64,000 nucleotides of DNA from RGIG4097 sp937885645. GTDB lineage: Bacteria > Bacillota > Clostridia > Christensenellales > CAG-917. A program made the position numbers and the translations under genes. Under the pieces are notes generated by a model. It saw nothing but the letters and a program-made list of their open reading frames with translations. It made no database searches and was not told the DNA's origin. Location of the stretch: assembly GCA_937885645.1 (NCBI GenBank), contig CALABJ010000016.1, positions 1 through 64,000 on the forward strand, written 5' to 3'. Positions 16,367 through 25,217 of this stretch are shown piece after piece; position 1 is the stretch's first letter, and every line of letters starts with the position of its first letter.

Positions 16367-16395
16367 ATTATATCAAAAGCCACTTTAATAGTCAA
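16367..16395 (-). promoter_or_regulatory. Promoter of the GtrA-like gene
   Basis: Minus-strand TTGACT (16395-16390), 17 bases, TATAAT (16372-16367). The spacer forms one arm of an inverted repeat with 16402-16415 (TTTAAAGTGGC), so a stem could hide the promoter or mark an overlapping terminator. Confidence 0.7.
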
Positions 16396-16423
16396 TAGGA
16401 CATTTTAAAGTGGCTCTTTTCGG

Positions 16424-16456
16424 CAAAAAAATCCACCGCACTGAGTTTTAGTGCGG
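16424..16456 (-). terminator. Terminator after desulfoferrodoxin
   Basis: Minus-strand CCGCACT / AGTGCGG stem (16456-16450 with 16442-16436) followed by TGGATTTTTTT. Confidence 0.85.
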
Positions 16457-16498
16457 TCAAATTATGGTCACAAAATGGGGTTCATTTGGCAGTTAATT

Positions 16499-16867
16499 TT
16501 ACAAATTCACCATCCAAAGTCCGTGCAAGTTGCAGTAGGCATACACCGCAACGGGCATACCTATGGGGTGGAATCTGGCAGAGGGGCTGTCAAGACAGAC
16601 TTGTCTCAGTCCTCCACGCAAAGTTTCCACGTAAATCCAGTCGATATGGTGAGTGTCAATCATAGGGTGCTCAATCTTGCCCACTCTCACCACAAGCTCG
16701 TCGCCGTCCCTTTCAACCACGGGAAGGTGTTTCTCCCAGCCCTCGTCGTAGGAGTTGTGCACTTTCAGAGGTTGCATCTTTTCACCGCAACAGTGAAGCC
16801 CTGCCCCTGAGCCGTTTGTCACGCCGACCACCGTATTACAATGGCGGCAGAAGAAGAATTTTGACAT
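16499..16867 (-). CDS. dfx: Desulfoferrodoxin (superoxide reductase)
   Basis: Reduces superoxide to peroxide in anaerobes. The N-terminal desulforedoxin-type centre has C7, C10, C26 and C27 (CRHC ... CC). The catalytic centre II has H47, H67, H73, C112 and H115 in HLPVVE, GKIEHPM, THHIDWI and YCNLHGLW. 122 residues, so it is the two-centre form. I start at 16867 because GGAGG precedes it, dropping ten upstream residues. Single gene. The presence of this enzyme supports an anaerobic host. Confidence 0.94.
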   Translation of the reverse strand: MSKFFFCRHCNTVVGVTNGSGAGLHCCGEKMQPLKVHNSYDEGWEKHLPVVERDGDELVVRVGKIEHPMIDTHHIDWIYVETLRGGLRQVCLDSPSARFHPIGMPVAVYAYCNLHGLWMVNL

Positions 16868-17038
16868 AAGTTTTTCCTCCGTTGTCATAGAATACAAGTC
16901 GCAGATTGCGTGCTTTCGCTCGCTTTCATCATTCTAGTGATTTCATTATACAGTATGCAAAAACTCATATCAATAGCGACGTCAGCATTTCTCCGCCTAT
17001 TTGACTGCACTGCTGTGCGGTTTTTTCAACAGGTGTAT

Positions 17039-17066
17039 AAAAAAACGCAGCCCCAACGGACTGCGT
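17039..17066 (-). terminator. Terminator of the M28 peptidase gene
   Basis: Minus-strand ACGCAG / CTGCGT hairpin (17066-17061 with 17050-17045) followed by six T. Confidence 0.85.
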
Positions 17067-17084
17067 CTTTAATAGGAAGGTTGA

Positions 17085-18344
17085 TTATTCATCTTTGCCG
17101 AAGCGGTTGTCGAAGTTTTCAAGACACTTCACTGCCGCTGCAAAACAATCTGCAAGGCCTTGCATATTCAGGTTGTCATAGGTGTCGTACACTGTGTGAT
17201 AATACTTTTCAATGATGTGGTTGAGGCCTGTGACACCGGTTGCTCTAAAGCCTGCTTGTGCAAATGCTGCACTATCGGTTGCTCCGCCGAAGGGAGGCAC
17301 CATACCCTTTGTGCAGTGAATGCCAAGCTCTGCTGCTGCTTCCATAAAGGAGTCGCTGACTTCCTTGTCTGCCTTCACCGTGCCGTTGAGGTCACGATAG
17401 TTGACTGCAAGATATTTGGGGTCGTGGATTGTGTCAAATGAATAAATCCAAGTGGGAACGTCGTCAAACTCGCCTTTGTGTGCTTCGCACCATGCCTTTG
17501 CGCCACGGAGACCTGCTTCTTCTGAGCCTGTGAGGATGACACCAACTTCGGTGTGTTCAAACTCAATTCCTTCATCGTGAAGTGCTTTCAAGATTGCCAC
17601 TGAAATAAGGCAAGCGGTCAGGTTGTCGTTTGCGCCGTCAACGACGGTCTTTTCATCCCAAAGATAGTACATTGCAACGCAAGAGGGCACAAATGCCAAC
17701 ACTGCAAAGCCGGTGTAATAGAGACCTTCGCCGTAAATCAAGGGGCTTGCAACGCCAACGTAGCACTTGGTGACGATGGTTGCTGCGATGCAAAGAGCAA
17801 ATGAGATCAATGCGCCAACGACTGCTGAAATCATAACTGCATCGTGGACTGCGCCGTTAAACTTGTGGTTGAAAGGCCAGTTCCAAGCGGCGTCGGGGTG
17901 GCCGTTGAAGAACACTCTGCCCTTCACTTCACCAGTACACTTCTTGATGGCGGTGACGTTTGAGCCTATCTTTTCAGGGAACAATTTGTCAACAACTTTC
18001 TTGTAGAAGCCAAATTGCAGGAACATAATTGCAAAGCCTAGTACGTAAAGTATGACGCCAAGGACGGGGATGAAGAAGAACGAAATCATGCCAAGAAGTG
18101 CGCAAGTGACGGTGATGTAGATCCAACCCATAAATGAGCCGGGGTTTTCCTTGTAGTGTTCCACTTCACTGCGTTCACAACCGCATTGATTTTTCAAGAC
18201 GTCTGCAAAATATTCGCAGGCCATTCTTTCACCATCACTGCCGGGATCACGCTTGGGCATAGTTGTGCAGACGTGTTTGATTGCGTCAGCCATATACTGT
18301 GCGTGGGCTTCTTTGTTGTTGATAATCTTTGATAAATCAGCCAT
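17085..18344 (-). CDS. M28-family metallopeptidase with inserted membrane segments
   Basis: 419 residues. Zinc-peptidase signatures of family M28: NGHPD (His149), DGANDN (Asp236 or Asp240), GSEEAGLRG (Glu275/Glu276), and YHTVYDTYDN near the C-terminus supplying the last His. Hydrophobic segments at about 72-92, 93-112, 166-190 and 208-228 interrupt the N-terminal half, so the enzyme is probably membrane-anchored. M28 members are aminopeptidases or carboxypeptidases; the substrate is unknown. AAGGAG stands before the ATG, and a terminator follows. Single gene. Confidence 0.85.
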   Translation of the reverse strand: MADLSKIINNKEAHAQYMADAIKHVCTTMPKRDPGSDGERMACEYFADVLKNQCGCERSEVEHYKENPGSFMGWIYITVTCALLGMISFFFIPVLGVILYVLGFAIMFLQFGFYKKVVDKLFPEKIGSNVTAIKKCTGEVKGRVFFNGHPDAAWNWPFNHKFNGAVHDAVMISAVVGALISFALCIAATIVTKCYVGVASPLIYGEGLYYTGFAVLAFVPSCVAMYYLWDEKTVVDGANDNLTACLISVAILKALHDEGIEFEHTEVGVILTGSEEAGLRGAKAWCEAHKGEFDDVPTWIYSFDTIHDPKYLAVNYRDLNGTVKADKEVSDSFMEAAAELGIHCTKGMVPPFGGATDSAAFAQAGFRATGVTGLNHIIEKYYHTVYDTYDNLNMQGLADCFAAAVKCLENFDNRFGKDE

Positions 18345-18488
18345 AATTTTCTCCTTAATCTTTGTGTTTTTATTCTACCACACCGAGGAAACTATTTCAA
18401 TAGTAAATTATTTTTATTTTAAAATAAGGGATTTTCTTCGATTTTTAGGTTAAAAATCTTGCTTTTGACCGTAGATTTCAACTCACGT

Positions 18489-18517
18489 TTGCCAATTTCA
18501 ACCTTTTATGCTAATAT
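18489..18517 (+). promoter_or_regulatory. Promoter of the YczE-like gene (leaderless)
   Basis: TTGCCA (18489-18494), 17 bases, extended -10 TGC-TAATAT (18512-18517), then six bases to the ATG at 18524. Confidence 0.65.
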
Positions 18518-18523
18518 AAAAAT

Positions 18524-19366
18524 ATGCAAAAGAAACTTTCATCACCACTAATTAAAAAATCAGGCGAATTGAACTGGTTGCTGGGGGCGCTCTTGGTGTC
18601 CTTGGGCGTGGCTATATGCAACCGTGCGGACCTTGGAGTCAGCATGATTGCCGCCCCTGCATTTATAATCCACGATGCCCTTCTACAAGTGACCGACGTC
18701 TTGTCAATCGGAGTCCTAGAATATCTGGTGCAAGGCTTTATCATTCTTTTGACCTGCCTCATAATAAAAAGATTCAACTGGCGCTATCTGCTGTCCTTTT
18801 TGACTGCAGTCATATACGGCTATTTCATCGATATGTGGATGCTCATCATCGGCACTGAACCCTTTGATGCGTTGTGGTTGCGCTGGATTATGCTGATTGT
18901 TGGTGACATAGTCACCGCAGTGGGTGTGGCTTTCTTCTTCCGTACCTACCTCCCCGTCGAAGCATACGAACTTTGCGTGCACGAAATTGTTCGAGTACGC
19001 AAATTCAACTTCCGCAAAGTGAAATGGATTTTTGACTTCTCTTGCCTTGGAGTGTCCATCATCCTTGCGTTTTCATTGTTCGGAGACGTGACCACCTTTG
19101 ACTGGAGCAAAATCTACACCCACTCTTTCCACCATATCGGCCTTGGCACAATCGTCACCACCATAATAAGCGCACCCATCATACACCTATCAGGGAAAGT
19201 GATTGGCGTATTCCATGGCGAAGACCCTCTGTTCAAGCCTTTGCACAAGCTCCTTCTTCTCCAAGACAAGGCGGAAAAGAATAGGATAGAAGCTGTGGAA
19301 ACAACTGACGAGGTTGAAGAAGTATTTGCAGAAACAGCCTCCTCTCAGCCTTGCGACGAAAAATAA
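18524..19366 (+). CDS. YczE/YyaS/YitT-family membrane protein
   Basis: 280 residues with about five or six membrane helices, starting LNWLLGALLVSLGVAICNRADLG, which with the following DLGVSMIAAPAF resembles the YczE family. Function is unknown for the family. The C-terminal ~45 residues are charged and cytoplasmic. No ribosome binding site; the promoter places the transcript start on the ATG. Single gene with its own terminator. Confidence 0.75.
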   Translation: MQKKLSSPLIKKSGELNWLLGALLVSLGVAICNRADLGVSMIAAPAFIIHDALLQVTDVLSIGVLEYLVQGFIILLTCLIIKRFNWRYLLSFLTAVIYGYFIDMWMLIIGTEPFDALWLRWIMLIVGDIVTAVGVAFFFRTYLPVEAYELCVHEIVRVRKFNFRKVKWIFDFSCLGVSIILAFSLFGDVTTFDWSKIYTHSFHHIGLGTIVTTIISAPIIHLSGKVIGVFHGEDPLFKPLHKLLLLQDKAEKNRIEAVETTDEVEEVFAETASSQPCDEK

Positions 19367-19391
19367 ATTGACGAAAATAAGACCTAAACGT

Positions 19392-19427
19392 AAAAAGAGC
19401 AACTCGTCACCGAATTGCTCTTTTTTG
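19392..19427 (+). terminator. Terminator of the YczE-like gene
   Basis: AAAGAGCAA / TTGCTCTTT stem followed by T6. A-rich on the other side, so it may also end the converging symporter operon. Confidence 0.85.
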
Positions 19428-19450
19428 TTGACTTTTTATCCTTCCACCCT

Positions 19451-21055
19451 TTATGCCACTGTGCCAAAACCGATTTCTTCAGCAGTGTCGCCGTCAGGGA
19501 TTTCATTGTATTCCTTTCTTGCACGGACTTCTGCCATCATCTTTTCAAGTTCCTTTTCGTTCAGGTGGAACTTCTTTTTGTAGATGATCATTGCCACGGA
19601 CACAAACACCATAGGGATAAGACACATGCACACAAGCAAAATCATCTTGTTCTTTTCAGGGACGCTGGTGGTGACTTCTGCAATCAAAGCATCTTTCATC
19701 TCTGCGGCAATATCTCCCGAGGACACTGCGTTTTCAATGTTAGAAATTTGGTTGGTGTAGGTGAGGACACCTGCAATCATATACACTGCGGACACAAGGC
19801 CTTGTTGCAATGCACTGCCCATCTTTGCGGTGAAGGGGCGCAGTGAGAAGATGAGGCCTTCATCACGTCTGCCGTGCTTCCACTCGTTGTATTCGATGGT
19901 GTTGGCGATGTTGATGATCATGATCATATAGTGTGCTCCACCAAAGCCAGTGATTGCACTGATGATTGCCATAAGCACAAACTTGATCCACCAAGTTGTT
20001 GACATATATGCCCCTGCGCTAAATGAAAGCCCAACCACCATAAAGAGTGCGTAGCCTATGACCATACAGAAAAGGGTGAAATACAGCACCTTATCTCTGC
20101 CAAACTTGTTTGACAGCCAAGGATACAACACAACCATAGCCGTTGAGGTGATTGCACCGCCTATGCCGAGGGTTGTAAACCAACCGCCTTGATAGCCAAA
20201 TTCAAAATAGAAATAGGACATTTGCAGACCGCCTGTCACAACGCCACTGCCTATGCTGATGATGAGGAGCACCAGTGCGCTGATGAGGAGTTGGTCGTTT
20301 TTGAAGATTGTCTTGAAGATATCGCGGAGTTTCAGTGCGTCTTCCTTTTTCAGGTTTCTAGGCAAAGGTCTTTCCTTGACGCCTAAGATTGTGAAGAGTT
20401 GGAATCCTACCATCAAAACAACCGCCACGATTGCAAGGATACGATAAGCGTTGACTGCACCAACAAATGAAAGTGCCCCTGCGGTGAACATAGGCACAAC
20501 AAGGCCCACAAGTCCGCCACCTGCACCTGCGCATATTTGGGTGAAAGAGGTCAGTTTGTTTCGGTCTTCGTTGTGAGTGGTCAGTGTGGGCATCATACCC
20601 CAGTAGGAGATGTCGTTCATTGTGAAGGTGATGCTGAACAGGAGATATGCCGCCGCCAACATACCGATGAACGCCCAACCGTCCACGGGCAAGCAGAACA
20701 CCATAATGATGACCGCGCCTGTGAGCACTGCGCCTATGGTTTGCCAAGGCTTATATCTGCCCCACTTTGACCTGGTATTTTCAACGATACCACCCATAAT
20801 AGGGTCGTTGAAAGCATCAAATATTCTTGCAGCAATGATGATGATTGTGATTGAAGCAAACTGCCCATCAGTCAAGTTCTTGGTGAACAATACAAATGCA
20901 AGAAGATAGCCGTTGAAAAGGTTGTAGAGGAAGTCTCTACCCAACGTACCGAGAGGATACATAAAGAAGTTGCGGAAAGAAAGTCTATCTCCGCCCTCTT
21001 CAGTAGGCACTCCCCCGAAGCCCAAAAATTTCATCAAAAAGTTTTTCAGTTTCAT
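19451..21055 (-). CDS. GPH-family sugar symporter (MFS_2)
   Basis: 534 residues, about twelve membrane helices. The sequence RIFDAFNDPIMGGIVENT followed by RSKWGRYKPW is the hallmark of glycoside-pentoside-hexuronide:cation symporters. It probably imports a sugar or glycoside with Na+ or H+. It is the last gene of the operon that includes a sialidase, so sialic acid or a released glycan sugar is a reasonable substrate guess, though GPH members normally carry other sugars. GAGGG precedes the ATG. Confidence 0.85.
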   Translation of the reverse strand: MKLKNFLMKFLGFGGVPTEEGGDRLSFRNFFMYPLGTLGRDFLYNLFNGYLLAFVLFTKNLTDGQFASITIIIIAARIFDAFNDPIMGGIVENTRSKWGRYKPWQTIGAVLTGAVIIMVFCLPVDGWAFIGMLAAAYLLFSITFTMNDISYWGMMPTLTTHNEDRNKLTSFTQICAGAGGGLVGLVVPMFTAGALSFVGAVNAYRILAIVAVVLMVGFQLFTILGVKERPLPRNLKKEDALKLRDIFKTIFKNDQLLISALVLLIISIGSGVVTGGLQMSYFYFEFGYQGGWFTTLGIGGAITSTAMVVLYPWLSNKFGRDKVLYFTLFCMVIGYALFMVVGLSFSAGAYMSTTWWIKFVLMAIISAITGFGGAHYMIMIINIANTIEYNEWKHGRRDEGLIFSLRPFTAKMGSALQQGLVSAVYMIAGVLTYTNQISNIENAVSSGDIAAEMKDALIAEVTTSVPEKNKMILLVCMCLIPMVFVSVAMIIYKKKFHLNEKELEKMMAEVRARKEYNEIPDGDTAEEIGFGTVA

Positions 21056-21086
21056 AATTTATCCCTCTGCCAAAATATGGCGTTTG

Positions 21087-21464
21087 TTATCCAAGTACGA
21101 CGATGACCACCAGCATTGCCACCACTTCAACCAGTGCCACAAGGTTGATGACAAGTTGCAATACGGATTCAACCTTCCTGTCAAGGAATTTGCCAAGGGA
21201 CAACCCTGCCCCTATCACTGAAAGGACCATAGTCACCACTGCAAATATAATATAAAACACTGCGCCAAAGCCAAAGCCTATGCCCGCCCCGATTGTGTTG
21301 CCCGCATCGGTTTCCGCTTTCATATCATTGTAGCTGTTGATGGTTGTCACAAAAAACACTATTGACACCACAAGACCTACCACCGCAAGAACGGTGAATA
21401 TGACGTTGGCAATCCTCAGTGCTTTCAAATTTATTTTGCTTTCCTTAACAATGCTTTCAGCCAT
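21087..21464 (-). CDS. Small three-helix membrane protein
   Basis: 125 residues from the start MAESIVKESKINLK, chosen because AGGAGGG precedes it; a longer frame upstream overlaps the sialidase. Three hydrophobic segments (IANVIFTVLAVVGLVVSIVF, a Gly-rich second segment, and a C-terminal VVAMLVVIVVLG). No family recognised. One base after the sialidase stop and 31 before the symporter start, so cotranscribed with both. Confidence 0.7.
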   Translation of the reverse strand: MAESIVKESKINLKALRIANVIFTVLAVVGLVVSIVFFVTTINSYNDMKAETDAGNTIGAGIGFGFGAVFYIIFAVVTMVLSVIGAGLSLGKFLDRKVESVLQLVINLVALVEVVAMLVVIVVLG

Positions 21465-21465
21465 T

Positions 21466-22995
21466 TCAGCCCTCCTGTTTTTCATTGAACTTATCCCAGA
21501 ACCAAGTGACGTTGATTTTTTCAAAAAGGATTTCTCCTGCCTCGCCCTCATACAAAATGGCAAGGTGTCCGTCATTTAGTTCAGTCAAGCAGGAATATGC
21601 AAAAGAGCCCTCTTTCACAGGACGAGATGCGATATAGGTCATACTGCCGTCCTCTTCAAGGGTGAAGCCGTGGACAACGCCATCAATTCTCTTTCTGCTT
21701 GTTCCTGTGGGGGCAGACACAAAAATCCACTGTTTTCCGCCGTATGTCTGTTTGTACAGCAATGCGGACAGTTGACAATTTGCCGTCTTTGTGGCAGAGG
21801 TTTTAATTTCACTAGCATTAGGATCACGGAAATAATTGCCCCTGGTTTCATCAAAGACCATATCGGTATAGCAAAGGACTTCTTCGCTACCACGATAAAA
21901 GACTCGCAATCTTCCGTCATCCAAAAGCACCGCAGAAGACTCTGAACTCCAGCCCTTTGTGGTTATATTTTCACTGCGATGCCAGACGCCGTCTCCGTCA
22001 CGCCAAATCAAACTTGCGTATTCAGGTTGATTCCAGTTGTGATAATATGCCGTGAACACAAGTCTGTCGTTTTTTTCATCGTAAACGCCGTTGCCGGGGC
22101 CAACGAGCAAGGATTCCTCATCATTGCTTTTAAGATTGAGCAAGGTGGGCGCAGACCAGTTTATGCCGTCTGTGGTTGAGGTGAGATAGAGATAGGGCGC
22201 AGGATACACTTGAAAGGGTGACGTGAAGTAAAACAGATTGCTCGTCATCTTCTCACCACCCTCGGAGTAGTAGACGTTGAAGAACAAGTCCACCTCGTAT
22301 CCTTCCACTCTTTCACCGCTTTCTCTCACGAAAATGCCGTATTTGGACTTGGTGTCGTCCAAGTAGTCAAGATAATAATCGTATGGCGCAAGATGACATG
22401 CAAGACCATAACTCAAACTGCCAAAATCAAGTTTTACACTGTCTTTTTCTCTCAATAAAAGTCTGTTTTGGTCATCAAAGCCTGTTTTGCCTTTCAAGGG
22501 CGTATATGTTGAAGAACTTGTTGCGTACCCCGACGGATTGACGTCAACGATCATATATGCCGTTGTTCCGTCTGTGGCAAGCGCAGGGTCAATAAAGCAG
22601 GTTGATCCATCGTTTCTCACGTTGCCGTTGTCCCCAAAATAGTTGGCGAAAGTATATCTCCAAGTTTTGCCGTTGTCTTGGGAAACACTGACGATGGTGT
22701 CCAATCCGGAACTGTCTTGAAGATGATTCCATCTTGCGTCTGCAGCGGTGATTATCCTGCCATCATCAAGGGTGACCATTGCAGGAATACGGAAATTGTC
22801 ACTGCCACCAGTGCCTTTCAAAAAGGGTTGTTGCAAGGTTTCGCCGTTGCTTGGACGAGGGCTTTCGCTGAATTTGGCAAACTCAGCAAGCATAACCGAA
22901 TAACAGCAAAAAGATGCAATGAAAATCAGCAATGCTCCTAGGCGCAATGCTCTTTTCACGTCAACTATAAATTTTTTCTTTGAAGATGCCAGCAT
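21466..22995 (-). CDS. Exo-alpha-sialidase (GH33), membrane-anchored
   Basis: Removes terminal sialic acids from glycans. The FRIP motif is at 68-71 (DNFRIPAMVTLDDGRI), an Asp box SQDNGKTW at 105-112, and propeller-like repeats follow. One uncleaved hydrophobic helix at 18-38 would tether it outside the cell. 509 residues. There is no strong ribosome binding site (GGAT, 11 bases upstream); it lies 18 bases after the transporter gene and is probably translated from the same message. Points to growth on host mucin glycans. Confidence 0.87.
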   Translation of the reverse strand: MLASSKKKFIVDVKRALRLGALLIFIASFCCYSVMLAEFAKFSESPRPSNGETLQQPFLKGTGGSDNFRIPAMVTLDDGRIITAADARWNHLQDSSGLDTIVSVSQDNGKTWRYTFANYFGDNGNVRNDGSTCFIDPALATDGTTAYMIVDVNPSGYATSSSTYTPLKGKTGFDDQNRLLLREKDSVKLDFGSLSYGLACHLAPYDYYLDYLDDTKSKYGIFVRESGERVEGYEVDLFFNVYYSEGGEKMTSNLFYFTSPFQVYPAPYLYLTSTTDGINWSAPTLLNLKSNDEESLLVGPGNGVYDEKNDRLVFTAYYHNWNQPEYASLIWRDGDGVWHRSENITTKGWSSESSAVLLDDGRLRVFYRGSEEVLCYTDMVFDETRGNYFRDPNASEIKTSATKTANCQLSALLYKQTYGGKQWIFVSAPTGTSRKRIDGVVHGFTLEEDGSMTYIASRPVKEGSFAYSCLTELNDGHLAILYEGEAGEILFEKINVTWFWDKFNEKQEG

Positions 22996-23013
22996 ATCTT
23001 TTGTTTATCCATC

Positions 23014-24339
23014 TTACAGGATTCCGTAGAAAATCCAGATGAAGGCATAGCCTGAAAGCACTGCCGTCAAGGTGAAAGGCACGCTTATCTTCATAAAGTC
23101 TTTTGCCTTCACTTCGTAGCCTTCTTTTCTCAGCATACCAACACCTGTTATGTTGGCGCTTGCGCCGATAGGAGTGATATTTCCGCCAAGGGTTGCGCCC
23201 ACGAGAAGTCCAAAGTACAGCACTGTGGGGTCAACACCCATTGAGGAAGCCACACCTGACACAACGGGGAGCATTGCCATGACGTAGGGGATGTTGTCCA
23301 CAAATGCAGAGATGAGGACGGATGCAAACACCAACAGCGTGTACATCAAGAAAACGTTGCTGCCTCCCAGTTTTGCAAGGCCTTCTGCCAGTTTGTCGAT
23401 GACGCCAACGTGGTCGATGCATCCAATGACAACAAACAGTGATGCAAGAAGAAGCAAGGTTTGATAGTCCATCTCCTTGAAAACTTGCTTTGTGCCTGCA
23501 AAGGTTTTTGTCTTGCAAAGGTTGTAGACAATGCCCACAATCAGCAATCCCATGCAGATTATGCCGTTGCGGTGGTCATAGACGCCAAGTGCAACAGGGT
23601 CTGTGGGCTTGGGGATGAATGATGCTGCAATGAGGAACACCACCACCAAAAGAAGAAGTACGCTGGGCACGTAGTCCTTGACTTCTGTCTTTTCACTGAG
23701 GGTGAGGGGTTGCTTCTCTTTGCGGAAAAGGAAGAATATGATGACTGCGGTGAGAGCCGCACCAAGTTCAACCGCCCAGAAAATGCCGGGCTTTCCTTGA
23801 TACCAGAAGAAATCCGCAAAGGTCATATTCATTTGACCTGCAAGAAGGATTGAGGTTGTGTCGCCAACAAGGGTTGCCGCACCTTGCAAGTTTGAGGACA
23901 CTGCAATGCAGATGATAGGGCCGACAGGTGATATATTTTGCTTTTTGCACACCGCAAGGGCTATGGGCGCAACGATAAGCACCGTCGCCACGTTGTCCAT
24001 AAATGCGGACACCACACCTGCAAACACTGACATAGCCACAACCGCCGCGCGCACGTTTTTGAACTTGGACAACATAACGTCCGCTATGCGCATAGGCATC
24101 TTGGACTCAATGAAGAGGGACACTATGCCCATTGTGCCTGCAATCATCATAAGCACGTTGAAGTCTATGGCGTTTATGAACGTGGAAAAGGTGAAATCAA
24201 CTGACTTGTCAATGGCAAGCCACACTGAAAACACCACCGCAGATGCGAGGGCGATATACGGTTTGAACTTGGGCAGTGCAAACAGCAACACATAGGTCAC
24301 TGCAAACAGCACTATTGCAACAATCATAGTAGTGGTCAT
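23014..24339 (-). CDS. ArsB/NhaD-superfamily ion or anion transporter
   Basis: 441 residues with 11-12 membrane helices. It resembles the SLC13/ArsB/NhaD ion transporter superfamily: SAFMDNVATVLIVAPIAL in the first half and SAFVDNIPYVMAMLPVV in the second, two inverted-repeat hairpin motifs, plus GNITPIGASANITG. It could exchange Na+/H+ or carry an anion. Good AAGGAG before the ATG. It is in one operon with the lipoprotein before it and the sialidase after it; a supporting ion gradient for the symporter is one possible job. Confidence 0.82.
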   Translation of the reverse strand: MTTTMIVAIVLFAVTYVLLFALPKFKPYIALASAVVFSVWLAIDKSVDFTFSTFINAIDFNVLMMIAGTMGIVSLFIESKMPMRIADVMLSKFKNVRAAVVAMSVFAGVVSAFMDNVATVLIVAPIALAVCKKQNISPVGPIICIAVSSNLQGAATLVGDTTSILLAGQMNMTFADFFWYQGKPGIFWAVELGAALTAVIIFFLFRKEKQPLTLSEKTEVKDYVPSVLLLLVVVFLIAASFIPKPTDPVALGVYDHRNGIICMGLLIVGIVYNLCKTKTFAGTKQVFKEMDYQTLLLLASLFVVIGCIDHVGVIDKLAEGLAKLGGSNVFLMYTLLVFASVLISAFVDNIPYVMAMLPVVSGVASSMGVDPTVLYFGLLVGATLGGNITPIGASANITGVGMLRKEGYEVKAKDFMKISVPFTLTAVLSGYAFIWIFYGIL

Positions 24340-24362
24340 CTATATCTTTCTCCTTGTTTCAA

Positions 24363-24797
24363 TCAGTCGGCAGATGTGTTTGCTTTGCGAAACTCTGCTC
24401 CGTCTTGCAATTTTATGTACATGAAGTTATCTGAGCCATCTTCTATAAAAAACAGCTTTCCATCTTCGTATTTGAATTTGTTTGTTTGTGTCCTCGATCC
24501 GTGTATGTTGGGTACGTTTTCAACCACCAAAGTGACAATGTTGCCCTCTACGGCATAATTTCCTTCGCCAATAAAGCTGCTCAGCCAAGTTTCTAAATAC
24601 ATAAATGTCCCATCTTCGCGAAGCACAATGTTGAACAGACTTCCGTCAGCGTTGTCAGTAATGTAATTCCCATATATGGTTTGAGAGGGTTCTTTGGGAG
24701 GATTTTCATCGGACTTAGTGCATGCCACAAAAGACAACAAAACCATCATTATAACTAGCACTAAAACAATGATATGTACATTTTTGCTCTTTTTCAT
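24363..24797 (-). CDS. Small lipoprotein
   Basis: 144 residues. Signal peptide with lipobox LLSFVAC (Cys26), then a short globular domain (IYGNYITDNADGSLFNIVLR) that resembles beta-rich lipocalin-like domains. No family recognised. It precedes the transporter by 23 bases and is probably the first gene of the transporter/sialidase/symporter operon. AAGGA precedes the ATG. Confidence 0.75.
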   Translation of the reverse strand: MKKSKNVHIIVLVLVIMMVLLSFVACTKSDENPPKEPSQTIYGNYITDNADGSLFNIVLREDGTFMYLETWLSSFIGEGNYAVEGNIVTLVVENVPNIHGSRTQTNKFKYEDGKLFFIEDGSDNFMYIKLQDGAEFRKANTSAD

Positions 24798-24809
24798 AGA
24801 ATTCCTTAA

Positions 24810-24875
24810 TCATTTCCTTTCAAGACAGACGAGAGTTTCTACGTGGGTCAAGACTCCAAAAGGTATATTTTTAAA
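24810..24875 (-). pseudogene. Second copy of the rlmD 3' end
   Basis: In frame after the stop of the small gene at 24876, the DNA encodes IPFGVLTHVETLVCLERK and a stop. This matches the C-terminus of RlmD/RumA enzymes and the rlmD end here (HVETLVCLTRKELL), but with synonymous differences. It looks like the displaced 3' end of the target gene after an integration at rlmD. Confidence 0.65.
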
Positions 24876-25217
24876 TTACGTAAACACCTTGATTATTTCA
24901 ATTTTCCCGATAATATGTTTATTAAAATTATCAAGTTCTTCCGCAGGTATCCATAGTTCTTGATGGTAAGAAGCACCAACAGTTTGTACAGTAAAAGAAG
25001 CTATATAATCATCATCAATTTCGAATTGAGTGACATACCCTCTATATCCCGAATCAGAATCTTTTGTATTCCATTTTCCTGCAATTTCTTCCGCATAGCG
25101 TTGATTTAGCACAGGATAAAAAATCGGTTTCCAATCAAGCCTAGGTGGGAACTTCGTAAAACCGCTTTGCTCGATCAATTCTTTTTCTTTTTCACCAACA
25201 GGTCTGAATAAAATCAT
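24876..25217 (-). CDS. ADP-ribosylation/crystallin J1-type small protein
   Basis: 113 residues from MILFRPVGEKEKELIEQSGF. The sequence FPPRLDWKPIFYPVLNQRYAEEIA and ELWIPAEELDNFN matches a family often labelled ADP-ribosylation/crystallin J1; real function unknown. The start overlaps the rlmD stop (ATGA). A copy of the rlmD 3' end follows its stop, so this gene seems to be cargo inserted at the end of rlmD. Confidence 0.75.
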   Translation of the reverse strand: MILFRPVGEKEKELIEQSGFTKFPPRLDWKPIFYPVLNQRYAEEIAGKWNTKDSDSGYRGYVTQFEIDDDYIASFTVQTVGASYHQELWIPAEELDNFNKHIIGKIEIIKVFT

